A stretch of 53,199 bases of DNA, from NCBI GenBank assembly GCA_049999725.1, contig JBNGIS010033920.1, forward strand, positions 1-53,199. Direction: 5' to 3'. The notes under the pieces are model-generated. The model had not been told where the DNA came from, did no database searches, and was given only the letters and a program-made list of their open reading frames with translations. Origin of the DNA: Haplomitrium mnioides (lineage: Eukaryota; Marchantiophyta; Haplomitriopsida; Calobryales). The position numbers and the translations under genes were made by a program. Shown piece after piece: positions 12,386 through 23,267 of the stretch (positions are counted from its first letter, which is position 1; every line of letters begins with the position of its first letter).

Positions 12386-13585
12386 GACAGCAATAAAGAG
12401 GAGGCTGATGTGTTCCTCAGAAAGGTAAGACCATACCTCTTGATCAAGGGGATATTACATAAGAGAGGGTATGATGGGATGATCAGACGCTGCTTAGAGC
12501 GAGATCAATCCACAGTGGTGATGTAGGCACTTCATAGAGAGGAGACAAGTGGCCACTTTGCAGCTGACACCACAATCACGAAGATCCTGGATGCAGGATA
12601 CTAGTGGCCCACCTTGCACAAGGATGTGCATTTTTGGGTGAAGAGGTGTGATGCCTGCCAAAGGACGGGGAGGCTTGCAACAAACCAACACCATCCTTTG
12701 GTACCCATCATTCTCTTAGCACCTTTTGAGAAGTGGGGTATAGACTTCATCGGTCCAATTGCACCTTCCACCCGAAAGGGCAACAGGTACATATAGTTGG
12801 CCACGAATTATGCCACCAAGTGGGTGGAGGCCAGAGCAACTAGGAAGGATGATGCCAAGACAGTGGCAGCCTTCCTATATGAGCAAATGTTCTGCAGGTT
12901 TGGGCCTCTTTTGGAGCTGGTCAATAATCAGGGGACACACTTCATCAATCAGGTGATCAAAAGCCTGACCAATCGGTACCTGGTCAAGCACAAAAGTACC
13001 ACAGCTTACCACCCCAAGGTGAATGGCCTAACAGAAAGGGCCAATGGAATCATGGGGAAAATACTCAGTAAGATAGTAACAGCAAACAAAGCGGATTGGG
13101 ATCTGAAGCTGCTTACTGCCACCCATGCCTACAATTTGGCTTACAAGACCACAACAGGACATAGTTTTTACTTTTTGGTCTTTGGAAAACACACCACGGT
13201 GCATGTAGAGTATGAGGTACCCACCAGAAGAGTGCTCGAGCAGGAGAGGATGGTTGAGGATCAGAGTAGAAAGGAGAGACTCTATCAGCTAGAGAGCTTA
13301 GAAGAATTCAGAGAGATAGCCCAAGGAAGGTTAGAGCACCAACAAGAGCTTAGGAAGAAGCAGCATAATAAGGAGCTCAAACCAACTAACCTCAAGGAGG
13401 GCAATCTGGTGTTGCTATATGACAGCAGGTTTATATATTTCCTTGGGAAATTGCACACAAGGTGGATGGGACCATTCATGATGAGCAAGCTTCATCGGAA
13501 TGGGTCAGCAAAGCTGGAAACACTAGAGGGTCACGAGTTAGCCAACAGGGTACACTTCGACAGATTGAAAAACTATGAGAATTAG
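12386..13585 (+). pseudogene. E3 integrase, catalytically dead
   Basis: The HHCC zinc finger ends in FWVKRCDACQR. The core has the first Asp in GIDFIGPI and the Glu in GLTERAN. The second acidic position, usually in a SDQGTHF-like motif, reads NNQGTHF (AAT at 12926-12928), so Asp is Asn. Stops occur at about 12523, 12601 and 12794. A long C-terminal domain with a Glu/Arg/Gln-rich helix and RWMGPFMMSKLHRNG, typical of gypsy integrases, ends at a stop after KNYEN. No chromodomain follows. Confidence 0.85.
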
Positions 13586-13652
13586 GAGGAGCAAGAAGAG
13601 GGCCTAAATATAACACCATCGAAGATGGCCAGCCAGCGAAGGTAAAATTATA

Positions 13653-13658
<6 letters not shown>

Positions 13659-13689
<31 letters not shown>
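13659..13689. repeat. (TG)n microsatellite in the E3 3' untranslated region
   Basis: About 15 TG units in a row. The matching place in E7 (about 47752-47772) has a shorter, interrupted TG run, so the tract is ancestral to family 2 and expanded here. Confidence 0.9.
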
Positions 13690-13691
<2 letters not shown>

Positions 13692-13813
13692 CATAGGGAG
13701 GGCGTTTTGTGGGGATGTATTGCAACAGTTACGGAGGCCGGACAATGACCACTCATAGGAGACAACCAACAAGGAAGGGAGATAAAGGGTAATCACAAGG
13801 TCGCTTCACAATT

Positions 13814-13823
13814 AAAGGGGGAG
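13814..13823 (+). other. E3 polypurine tract
   Basis: AAAGGGGGAG lies three bases before the 3' LTR start (TGTCAGCC, 13827). E7 has AAGGGGGAG followed by the same TTA at the same place. It primes plus-strand DNA synthesis in LTR elements. Confidence 0.8.
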
Positions 13824-14510
13824 TTATGTCAGCCAGTGATTTGGAGCATTAAAGCAAAATTTAGGAAATAATAAGCATTTCTGGCACAATGACCCTTAGC
13901 AAGTGTGAAGGTCTCTCAAGAACCACGGATTACTCTCGAATAGATAGTAAAGAGCATGGCACATGATTCATAGGAGGAAGACATGATCATGGCAGAAAGA
14001 TGAGAAGAGGGCAGTGATTGCCAGCCAGAGGGGGGTCCCATTTCAAAATCCGAAGCAGGCCAGCGGGAAGCCGTGGACCTCATGAGGATGCGAGGATCAT
14101 GGTCGAGCAGGGGAGAAGGGAACGCACAATCCATGCAAAGTGATCCGAGAAGAAAGAACGAATCCACAAGCAGACATCCGAAGGCAATCAGAGGAGACAG
14201 ATCACGGACATGTCCTGCAGCGACCACCAATCGGGAAGCAAGGATTGGGGACGAAATGAGGAGGTGAGATCATCACAAGGGTGTGCAAGGCCAGGGAAGA
14301 GGGACGCCTTGATCCCGCAAGCAAGAGCTCGCATTGCAAGGGCCGATCGAACTAATTCTTCGAATCCGCGGATCCTAGCGGAAATGTGGAGTTCCCTGAA
14401 CACCCCACAAGATTCTACAGAAACGTGTCGTCTCCGGAGCAATTCACGGGATTCTACGGAAGACATGGCAGCTCCAAAGAGTCTGAGGATCTGCGAGAAG
14501 TCGCCTTCCT

Positions 14511-14527
14511 AAGTGGGAATCCCACTT
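14511..14527. repeat. Inverted repeat AAGTGGGA-A-TCCCACTT in the E3 LTR
   Basis: Eight-base arms with one base between them. A second, shorter pair (GTGGG/CCCAC) follows at about 14553-14565. The same type of inverted repeat sits at 28471-28491 (E5) and 48598-48616 (E7 LTR) with different spacers. Confidence 0.85.
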
Positions 14528-14599
14528 AACAGGGTTCGGATCCGTCTTACGACGTGGGAACCCCACTTAAGAGGGATCCGCGAGGACTCCAACCAGGGA

Positions 14600-15140
14600 G
14601 CTGCAAGGAAAAGCCGAAAAGGTGACATAGCGTGGGTCTGATCGAAGGAAGGCAGAAGATGCCGGAAGGGTGATTTATCGGGTATCCGAGCGGAGGAGGA
14701 TTGATGGAGCCAAAGGGACGACTTAGCGCGAATTCGGTCACGGGAGACTCGTCTGATGCCGAAGAGGTGATTCATCAATGTTTCGACCAAGGAAGAACCA
14801 AGGAAGCTGAAAGGGTGACTTAGCGGGGATTCAACAGTAGGAAAAGCACAGAAGAGCCGAAAGGGGGACAAATCACCGAACGAGCTGACAAAGAGCGAGT
14901 GGAGGTGAAAAGGCAATCTATCGACCATCAGATCAGTGGGGGAACAACCTAACTTGGATCCATGGTAAGCCAACCGGGGGGGCATGGAGGGAGCGGTGAA
15001 AGGGTGACCTAGCGCCGATCCGACCAGAGAAGATCCAAGGAAGCCAAAAGGGCGACATGGCGCTGATCCAGTTCGGAGAGAAAGGGATACACCGAAAAGA
15101 CAACTTATCGAAGAACCGAATTGACAAAATAGCGACATTG
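14600..15140 (+). repeat. Degenerate ~50-base repeat array (GCCGAAA..GGTGA..TTATCGA)
   Basis: A loose unit recurs: GCCGAAA, GGTGA(C/T)TTATCG, then about 20 bases containing TCCGAC(C) and GAAG. Copies also lie at about 28080-28800 and 48700-49110 on the plus strand, and at about 31830-32110 and 52440-52690 on the minus strand. It is a shared component of long family-2-type LTRs. Confidence 0.7.
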
Positions 15141-15249
15141 ACACAAGTTCTTACTCGGCCAACGAAGGGAGTCCGAAGCGGTTCTTTGGATGATGTGGCG
15201 AGCGCAGAGAGTCCGCGGAGGGTTTTGGAAACATGGACGAAGGAGAGTG

Positions 15250-15620
15250 AAGTCCACGGGTCAACTTCGAAAGAAGGGTCAGCGTGACAATCCGCCTACC
15301 CCCTTGCGGGGGGCGGCGTCGGGTGGCAGCCTTCGGACAAAGTGGCGCTCTGAGATGCGAGGAGATGATTCCGAAGGTCATCTTTGGAAGGAAGTCAGCC
15401 GACGATCCGTCTACCCTTTGCAAGGCGACGTCGGACGGCGCCTTTTGGATGATGTGGCTCGGGGAGCCTCGAGCAAAGTCAGAGTACACGTGGCAGCAGG
15501 TGAGAGCTCATCGGACCTCGAGCCGCGAGCGAGTCAACTTCGGAAGGGAGGGTTAGCGCGACAGTCAGCCTACCCCCTTGCGAGGCGGCGTCGGACGACG
15601 GTGCAGCGGATGACGTGGCG
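15250..15620 (+). repeat. GC-rich hairpin repeat, three copies, E3 LTR
   Basis: Each copy has a (T)CAGCG(C)GACA-like lead, then CCGCCTACCCC..TTGCG..GGCGGCGTCGGAC. CCGCCT and AGGCGG can pair, with GTCCG/CGGAC outside. The copies start near 15292, 15407 and 15566. Each is followed within about 40 bases by GATG(A)(C/T)GTGGC, close to the plant ACGTGGC element. Confidence 0.7.
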
Positions 15621-17300
15621 CAAGGAGGATTATTGGGGATCTGCGAAGAAATCTGCTGAGATTCCGTGGACTAGGTTCCATGGGGCGCTTCAGAACTCTG
15701 TTTCGAAGAACCCTTTGAACCTAGCCCCGTGGGAATCTATGGAATCTCGATCCGCAAGATTCCTCGTACGCCATGTTATCGTTGTACTTGTCGCTTCTCG
15801 ACCAAATGACAAGACACGTGGCACACGCCTATTCTCTCTTGTAACGGGATTAATGACTATTAGAGCAACATGTCAACACCTCCTTTCCCGAGCCTAACGG
15901 AATTAACGACTTCAAATGAAGCACGTTCGGAGGCACGTGATCTTTTGGTGGGAGGAGGGGGTATACCTCGAGGGATTCCGATTTAGAAGGGGAGATGCAC
16001 ATGCAATTGAAGTACGCAAGAGCAACCTCGCAACAGGGAAATCGCACATGGTAAGGTATGAGTGGGAAATTCAGTGAAGAGATCGCGTGAAGCGAGTGGA
16101 CTAGTTCTAGGAGGCCAGGGGGATTCGGAGGTGGACTGGAGGGGCGCCGTGAAATCGCAAAGTGAGGAGCTCTGGATGATCGGGCGATCCAAGTGAACTC
16201 ATCCTTGCAGGTGGACCAAAGCGGAGGTGAACCGATACGTGATTCTTGAAGGGATTTTGGCCTGCTAAGAACTAAGGAGAGACTGTTGAGTGAGGAACTT
16301 GGAGTCATCTCTGCATTTCTCTGTGCAAGCTCATCATCCCAGAGTGCGCTCTGGTGTCAATATTCAAGTGGAGTCGAGAGAGAGGGGGCTGCTTTAATGC
16401 TTGAGCACTGCGGAGTAGGACTTGTCAAGACTTTAGAGTGAAGTCAGTTACCTATAGTCAGGGGGACTGTTCTTCTAGAGGTGGAACTAAAAGAAATCTT
16501 CTTTCTAGCCTGAGGAAGTAAATTCAGGGCTTCTCACGAGGGAAGTAGAAAAACTATCTGGAGAGGGGTGTGTGAGTGATTGTTGTAGAGAAGGTGGGAA
16601 GGCACCTGAAGATTGAGAAAGGAAGTATCAGGGGTGGAATTGGTCAAGAGGGTTGTCAAGAACTTTGTTCCTCATTACAATACATAGTGTGAATGGTTTG
16701 TGTATCAAAGTATAGTTAAATTCCTGTTTGCATTTTAAGTTCAATTAGCATAATAGAATCAAATATATCAGAACAGTTGAGCAGACCCTGAGACAGCTCA
16801 GAAGGGGGAATCCCATCCCTATGACAGCTAAATGATCCTAGGGGGAAATGTTCTATGTTTGTAATCCTTTGTATAGCTTTGTGATTAATTCATTTTAAGA
16901 TAGCAAGGATCTGTTGTACTAGTACTGTGACAAACCCAAGAGGGGAAGTCCAGACCTTTGTAATTGCCTCTTGGTGCAAGACACAACATCTTTCTGCCCC
17001 AATCACAAATAAGGTGACAAGGCTTCAAGTTTTGGGTCCTTAGAATACACGGAAAGAATTGCACAAGGAAGACTGGGTGTGGTGAATGTGAACCTGAGCT
17101 GTACATGAATGATTTGATTGAAGTTTGAAGAGAGTGAGTGGTGAACCGAAGGCTAATAAGGAAAGAGAGAATCCTTAAAGCCTCAAAGCGATAACTAGCA
17201 AGGGGCCATCTCAGAAAAGAACATGAAAGCTCACAATTTGTCCTCCCGTGCATCCAAAGAGGTGACTGTGAAGGTTAAAACCAGAAACAGGGGAGTGACA

Positions 17301-18530
17301 AAAGCCTCTTCCATGACATATTCCACCTCTTCCCTCACATATTCTGGTGCTTCCTCCCTCACGTAATGCACAACACTATTTTTGTTCAGACATTCATGAG
17401 GGGAGTGTCCATGCTGCTTACATCTGACGCACCAGACTCCAACTCTCCGGGTTGGCAGAGGCCTACCCTCCGGTTTGATCCTAGCCAGGAGGATGTTCAT
17501 TGCCTCCATCTTGGCGCTCAACTCTTCAATTCGATCCCTTCCCCTTGGCTTCCTGCTCGCCTCGGTTTGGGTTCAGTTTTTCTATATTTCCTTTTGTTGG
17601 CTCCTTTGCGATGACTCACCTCTTTGGCCGGCTTCTTCTTCTTGTGATCCTTCTTCTTCTTCTTGTGATCCTTCTTCTTCTTCTTCTTTCTGGTTGACCG
17701 GTCTTCCTCTGAGCTGTTGCTGCTCGACTCATTCTCGCTTTTTGAGGAGGACTCAAAACTCTCATCCATTTCATCGTTACTGTCCGAGGTGTCAAAAGAG
17801 TCATCGGACTTGTATTTGGCCCGTGCTTTCCTTCGAGAACTGGTGATGGTAGCTTTAACGTGAGATTAGGCTACATTGACAGCTTCCTCCAAAGTCTATA
17901 GATCCGTCTATTTCACCTAGGTCCCAATTCCCCTGGGTAGAGTTGCCAGGAACCACGCCGTGAGCATCCTATCAGTGGCTGACGGGTTCAGCTTCTGCGC
18001 CACCTTCTTGAAATGTTGGAGGAATTTCCTCACAGACTCTTTCTTCTTCATTCTGAGCTGACCCATCTTGATTAGCGCCTTCGTCTCTTCTCCGATCCCT
18101 CGAAATTCTGCTATAAAGAATGCTTTGAATGCATGTCAGTCTCGCTTGACATTATCAAGCAAATCCTTGTACTAGTGTTGAGCTTCTCCCTTCAAAACTG
18201 CTGGCAATATCCCAATCTTCACATGGGCATCACCATTTGCTGCTGCAGTATTCTTTAGGGCATCCAGCTATGCATTTGGGTCATCCTTCGGGCGTTCCTT
18301 AAAGGACTTGTATTTGAATCATCCCCGAAGCCCAAAAGCGGGTACCGGATTGGCCATCCCTGCACTGGCCACAACCACTTCCACCCAGAAGTCCCTTCCT
18401 TCCGCCACTCTTCCGCAATAGACTCACATCTAGTGGCTCTGTTTCTCGGAGTTGGCTTCCTCCCAAACTGACTGTGAGTCTCTGGTGCACAAAGTGATTT
18501 CTCTGGTTCGGGTTGGTCTTAGGTTTCTCC
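17301..18530 (-). pseudogene. E2 gag fragment
   Basis: Read on the minus strand this matches E3 gag: a start region like MANPVP near 18357, the capsid segment, a Ser/Glu stretch (SFESSSKSENESSSN) at 17769-17700 and a Lys block at about 17690-17630 containing a doubled KKKKDHKK unit. It ends at 17301 in the GREEAPEYVREEVEYVMEE-like segment just before the zinc knuckles. Stops, for example in the capsid part, show that it is dead. Confidence 0.8.
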
Positions 18531-18538
18531 AAACCTCT

Positions 18539-18557
18539 GGCCTTCCTTCTAGTGCCA
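18539..18557 (-). other. E2 primer binding site
   Basis: On the minus strand it reads TGGCACTAGAAGGAAGGCC, eight bases after the LTR end, as in E3. Confidence 0.65.
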
Positions 18558-18565
18558 AAAATTCA

Positions 18566-20637
18566 TGTCACCCCCTGTTTTAGGCCTTAACCTTTTCAGT
18601 TGCCACTTTGAAGGCAGGGGAGCAGATTCAAGGCTTTCAAGTTCTTTTCTGAGATGGCCCCTGACCAGTTATCACTTTGAAGCTTTAAGGATTCTCCCTT
18701 TCCTTACAAGCCCTTTGTTCACCTCTCACTCTCTTCAGGTTATACCACAGTCATTCATTCATACAACCCCCAGTCCACATTTACACCACCTCCAGCATGC
18801 CTTGTGTAATTCCTTCAATATATTCCAAGGATCCAACTCTTAGACCCTGCCACCTTGTGTATGCTTTGGGGCAAAAGGGTGCTATGACTTGCACCAATGA
18901 ACAATGATAGAGGTCTGGACTCCCCCTCGCAGGGTTGTCACAGAACTGATATAACTGATTCCTAACTATCCTAATATGAACTAATTCCTAAATTATAAAA
19001 CAGGATCAGGAACAGAGAGCATTAACCCCCAGAGTCACAAGATTGTGTCAAATGGACTTGACTCCCCCTCTAGAGCTGTCCCAGGGTCTGCTCAATTGGT
19101 CATGATATGTTATAGTCTAAAATATCTTTTGTATCCACAATGCAGAATGCAATTCTAACTATACACATATCCACAAACACTTCAAACAATGTACTGCAAT
19201 AGAAACAAAGTCCTTGAAGGCCCTCTGAGACTGGTCTCACCAACAGATCCTTCCCTTCTGAATCACTCACTGCTTGTCCTCCTTCATACCAACTTCCACC
19301 CACCCACCCCTCTCTAGATAGTTTTTTAACTTCCCTCGCGAGAAGTCTTAACTTTACTTCCTCAAGCTAGAAAGAGGATTTCTTTCACTTCCACCTCTGG
19401 AAGATAGTCTTCCCGACTGCACGTAGCTCACTCCACCCTCGAGCCTTGATAGGTCTTACTCCGCAGTGTGTGGGCACTAATGCAGCCCTCCTCTCTCAGC
19501 TCCTCTTGAAGAATTACACTAGAGTGCACTCCGAGCACTCTGGGTTGATGCTCCCGCACAAGGAATGCAGAGACGACTCCAAGCTCCTTACTTGGCAGCC
19601 TCCCTCGATTTCTCAACTGGCCAGAATCCCTTCTAGACTCATGTATTGATCCACCTCTGCTCTTGGTCCACTTATGAGGATGAGTTCACCTGTAGAGCTC
19701 TCCGCTCAGCGATTCTCGGCGCCCCTCCAGTCCACCTCCACCCCCGATTTGCCCCGAGCGCGAGCTCACTTGCTTCACGTAGCTTCTCATTGAATTCCCA
19801 CTCCTGCCTTACCTCGTTGCGATTTCATTGTCTCGAGATCGCTCTCACGTCCCTAGTTTGCTTGCACATCAACCCGATCAAATTCAGAGCCCCTCGATGT
19901 ATACCCCTCGAGCGTTCGCTGATCCCCCAAGCCCTTTCCGTTGAAAGGTTGTTTATCCCGTTGGGCACAGAATGGGAGGTGACAACGCGTGGCTCCATTG
20001 TTAATTAATCCCATTACAACAGAAAAAGAGGTTGCGACGCGTGTCTTGCCAGTTAGCCACATGATTCCAAGTACAATGGTAACTCTACAAGGAGTCCAAG
20101 GAATCTTATGAGCTGAGATTCCACAGATTCTCGCGGAACCAAGTCCGAAGGATTCCTCAAAACAGAGTTCCAAAGCTCCCCGGGGAACATAGTCCACCAA
20201 AATCTTTGCAGATTTGCCTTCGAATATTCCACGGATCCCATCCGAGCGCCACGTCGTCCGAGGCCCCACCGTCCGACGCCGCCTCGCAAAAAGGTAGGCA
20301 GACTACCGCGCTGACTCTTTCCCGAAGCTGACTTACTTCGTGGCACGAGACCCGGCGGGTTCTGACTAATTTCTACGTGTCCCTTGACTTCTCCCTCTCT
20401 CCTGAAGACGCTACGTCATCTACAGAGCGCCGTCCGACACCGTCCCGCAAAGGGGTAGGCGGACCGTCGCTTTGACCCCCTTCCAAAGTTGACCCGCTGA
20501 CTTCCTCCTCTCTTATGCGAATGCTACGTCATCCGAAGAGCCTTTCCCTTGCCGAGTAAGAACTATACCTATGTCGCCATTTCAGAACCCTTTTGTGATA
20601 AGAACAGTATGCGTACGAGGCTCCCTTTGCTAAGTTT
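18566..20637 (-). repeat. E2 5' LTR, left segment (3' part of the LTR)
   Basis: The minus-strand LTR ends GGGGTGACA at 18566. Two minus-strand copies of the GC-rich hairpin repeat lie at about 20265-20305 and 20430-20490. The segment is cut at 20637 by E4. The five bases AGTTT at 20633-20637 are E4's target duplication. Confidence 0.82.
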
Positions 20638-21207
20638 TGTAACGGTCACTAACTTTAGTAAGCCACAGCTAAAAATAATGTCAATTATGTCTAAAAAGCT
20701 ATTACTAAGTTAGAGGAGCAAAAAGCAATTGCTATTATAGAGAGATGGACATGTGGCACGAGGAGAGAAAGTCAACGAATTAAAGTGAAAGAGGGAGTCT
20801 AGATAGACTACTTTAGAAGAGGATAAAGATACGTGACAAGCAGAGAATTAAAGTAAAGAGAAGGTTCTAAAGATAAGAACACGTTGCAGAAGGAGAACTA
20901 AAGAGATGGAAGGTTCTAAAGATAAGGACATGTAGCAAAAAGAGAACAAAAGTAGTAAAGGGTGGTCTAGTTAGAGTGAGAGAGAAAAGAGGGGTCCAAT
21001 TAGAAGAGGATAGAAAAGGAACCAATGGAGTTCCTCCACCTATGTAAACAAAGTGCTTTCTCTCAAGCATATAAAGAAGGGAGAGTGCCTTGTTTGGCAT
21101 CTCTTACCTTGTGGGTTCTTGAAGTTCTTGTGCGCTTCTCTTATGCTAACTTGTATGTGTTGTACTTGTGCTAACTTGTGTGTGTAATGTGGATGTGTAG
21201 TGTTACA
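20638..21207 (+). repeat. E4 5' LTR, 570 bases
   Basis: Starts TGTAAC and ends GTTACA. It has a TATA box (CATATAAAG, about 21069-21077). Upstream are degenerate versions of a GATAAG-GACACGTGGC repeat. Here the G-box cores are CATGTG, ACGTGA, CACGTT and CATGTA; none is intact. In the solo LTR at 51418-51985 four cores are intact. Confidence 0.92.
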
Positions 21208-21208
21208 A

Positions 21209-21220
21209 TGGTATCAGAGC
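21209..21220 (+). other. E4 primer binding site, initiator tRNA-Met
   Basis: TGGTATCAGAGC, one base after the LTR end. This is the standard plant initiator-Met tRNA complement. Confidence 0.95.
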
Positions 21221-21868
21221 TTAGTATTCTCTAAAGAGTGTGGATTACCCCTCTTTGGAGAAGTACTTAAAGCCTTTTTGAGTAGTGGAATCTCCAATTT
21301 GCATTGACTCCATTAGAGTTAAACTATCAAGTTTTCATGAATAAAAGATAGTGGATATCCCATCATTTGTACATGGAGATAAGAAGTTTGACTTGATGCT
21401 ATGGTAGCCAATGGATAGAGGAGTATTCTTACCTCCTAGAATTCCTCTATCAAATCTTTTTTAACATTCGTGTGTTCAATATTGACAAACATTTCGTTCG
21501 TCAACTTCTAGTGTATAACTTTGGTGATGACTTTATGGTTTTTGTGATGGAATCAAGAGAACATGTCATCTTATCTATGGTAAACTATAGTGTTACATGG
21601 GAGTATTTTATTTATATTTTGTGATAGAGAGAAAAATGGATTTGAACCAAACTCTTCTAGAAGAGTTCAACTCCAAATGTCATATTTCTATTAGAGTAAC
21701 GCCTAAGCAAACGTAACATGATTTTCTTGTTTGTAAGTTTGGAGAGAGGTTATGTAATGTTGTGTTGGCATCCTCTAAACCTTTTATTTTACCTATTCTT
21801 CACAATTGGAATGTGTATATATTTGTGTTTGTATAAGTTTTGGAGGGTTAAAACTGTGACAGAACAAC

Positions 21869-22706
21869 ATGGATGCTAACTCCATCAGTCTTGAAGAAGG
21901 AGTGTGGATGATGGCAAAGTTGGAAGAGCTTCAAATAGCTCTTACAGCAAGCCAGCAACAAACAAACATGTTGATGGTAGAAATGGTGAAAATGCATTAC
22001 TTCAAAAAATGAGTAAGTCGTGCAAAGTAGAGTCCTATGGAGGAAGTCACAGAGTTGGCATCGTAGAAGGATGGGTTTATCAAATGGAGGTTCACATGTC
22101 ATATTATCCAAATGCTTCAGATTTGGAGAAATGATTGTTTGCAAGATCATTCTTAACAGAGCATGCATCAATATGGCTACAAGGTTGGGAGCGACAGAAA
22201 AATACACGAGGAGAACAACTTTTGTGGAGAACTTTAAAAGAAGGTTTGCTCCAAAATTTTAAAGCAGTGGATTCTATATTGATCGCAAGAACGAAGCTTT
22301 GGGAGTTGGAGCAGTAAGGAAGTGTTGCAAGATATATTGAGGAATTTCAAAGCCTGCAAGTTCAAATCGAAGATATGAGTCTAGCGGAGACCCTTGACAA
22401 ATTTTTGCAAGGGTTAAAGAGAAAGATTAGAGGAGAGGTTATGATGCACAACCCAAAAGACGTAAATGAAGCTATTTCATTTGCTCAATGAATTGAAAGG
22501 ACACTAGGAATTGTGCAAACTGGAGGAAACTATGGCCCTATGCCTATGAAGTTGGGGAATATAAGAAGAAGAGAATTTGATCGCCTAAATCACCAACAAG
22601 AGGGACCACAACAAACTAATGAAAGGAGGATGGATGATTGACGAGAAACTTGAACATGCTACAATTGTGGTCGAGTAGGACACATTGCACCAAATTGTAG
22701 AGCAGT
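21869..22706 (+). pseudogene. E4 gag with one zinc knuckle
   Basis: Starts at the ATG at 21869 (MDANSISLEEGVWMMAKLEE). Capsid homology is visible in several frames, for example LLWRTLKEGLL and RYIEEFQSLQVQIEDMSLAE. The nucleocapsid knuckle is CYNCGRVGHIAPNC (22657-22698). Frame changes near 22010-22135 and stops at 22315 and 22489 break it. Its counterpart in E1 is at 32867-34025. Confidence 0.82.
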
Positions 22707-22886
22707 GCGGCGCAATCAAGGGCGAGTATTTCGGTGGCCTCTCCATAATATCAACAATGAAGGGGATGAAGAAGGTCAGGGAAACGATGGGCACCAGTAA
22801 AAAAACCTTGTGGTTTTGTTGGGATGAAGAAGAAAGGCAAGGAAAGCATCTATTATATAGAAAAATAGAAAAATGGAGGGTTAATT

Positions 22887-23240
22887 GTGGTTGATGGATG
22901 GATGGAAGGATCTGCAATAAGAGTTTTGGTAGACTCCGGAGTAGAAGAAAATTACTTATCACGAGCGATAGCATTGAAGTTGAAGTTGCCCCTTGAAAAA
23001 GAACAACACGAAGTGGCGGAAATGGCAAATGACCAAAGCGAATCTATTGAACGACTATCTCAAAGTATAGCTTTACACATGGGTAACTATAAAGAGAAGT
23101 TGGAGTGGAAGATCACAACATTGGCAAGACATGATGCCATTCTTGGAATGAAGTGGTTACAAAGATATAATCCGCAAATAGATTGGAGAAAGAAGACACT
23201 CATGATGTCTCAATGGAAGATTTGGGGAGATCGAGTATGA
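22887..23240 (+). pseudogene. E4 aspartic protease
   Basis: Contains VLVDSGVEENYLS, the retropepsin Asp-Ser-Gly loop, and ILGMKWLQRYNPQIDW, the typical end of the chromovirus protease before RT. This segment is open for 117 codons but is cut off from gag by a frame break. The matching point in E1 is where the nested insertions begin. Confidence 0.82.
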
Positions 23241-23267
23241 TCTCATTCAAGACACCTACCCCTATAT

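Larger units (their letters stand above)
7472..17300 (+). mobile_element. E3: family-2 Ty3/gypsy element, plus strand, truncated 5' LTR
   Basis: Order: partial 5' LTR (7472-7921), primer site, gag with two zinc knuckles, protease, reverse transcriptase, RNase H, integrase, polypurine tract, full 3' LTR (13827-17300). The protease-RT-RNase H-integrase order is that of Ty3/gypsy. I see no chromodomain after the integrase. The 3' LTR ends in GTGACA at 17300, and the next base begins the reversed gag of E2, so E3 inserted into E2's gag. The matching left half of E2 is absent. Many stops and lost catalytic residues make the copy inactive. The very long LTRs suggest a Tat-like plant lineage, which is inference. 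Confidence 0.85.
13827..17300 (+). repeat. E3 3' LTR, full length, about 3.47 kb
   Basis: The LTR begins TGTCAGCC right after the polypurine tract and ends GTGACA, giving TGTCA/TGACA inverted ends. E7 has the same borders (47909-51329), as does E2 in reverse (32866 down to 18566). It has no coding content that I can support. From left to right it holds a perfect inverted repeat (14511-14527), a degenerate repeat array (about 14600-15140), a GC-rich hairpin repeat in three copies (about 15250-15620), and a better conserved 3' third (16098-17300). Confidence 0.88.

Noticed and set aside
15190-15897. 235-codon open frame in the E3 LTR
   Set aside because: It runs through the hairpin repeats and the E7 LTR does not keep it open; composition is that of GC-rich repeat, not protein.
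17630-17700. CTTCTT repeats as a microsatellite
   Set aside because: On the minus strand they encode the Lys-rich block of E2 gag, also present in E3 at 8800-8840.
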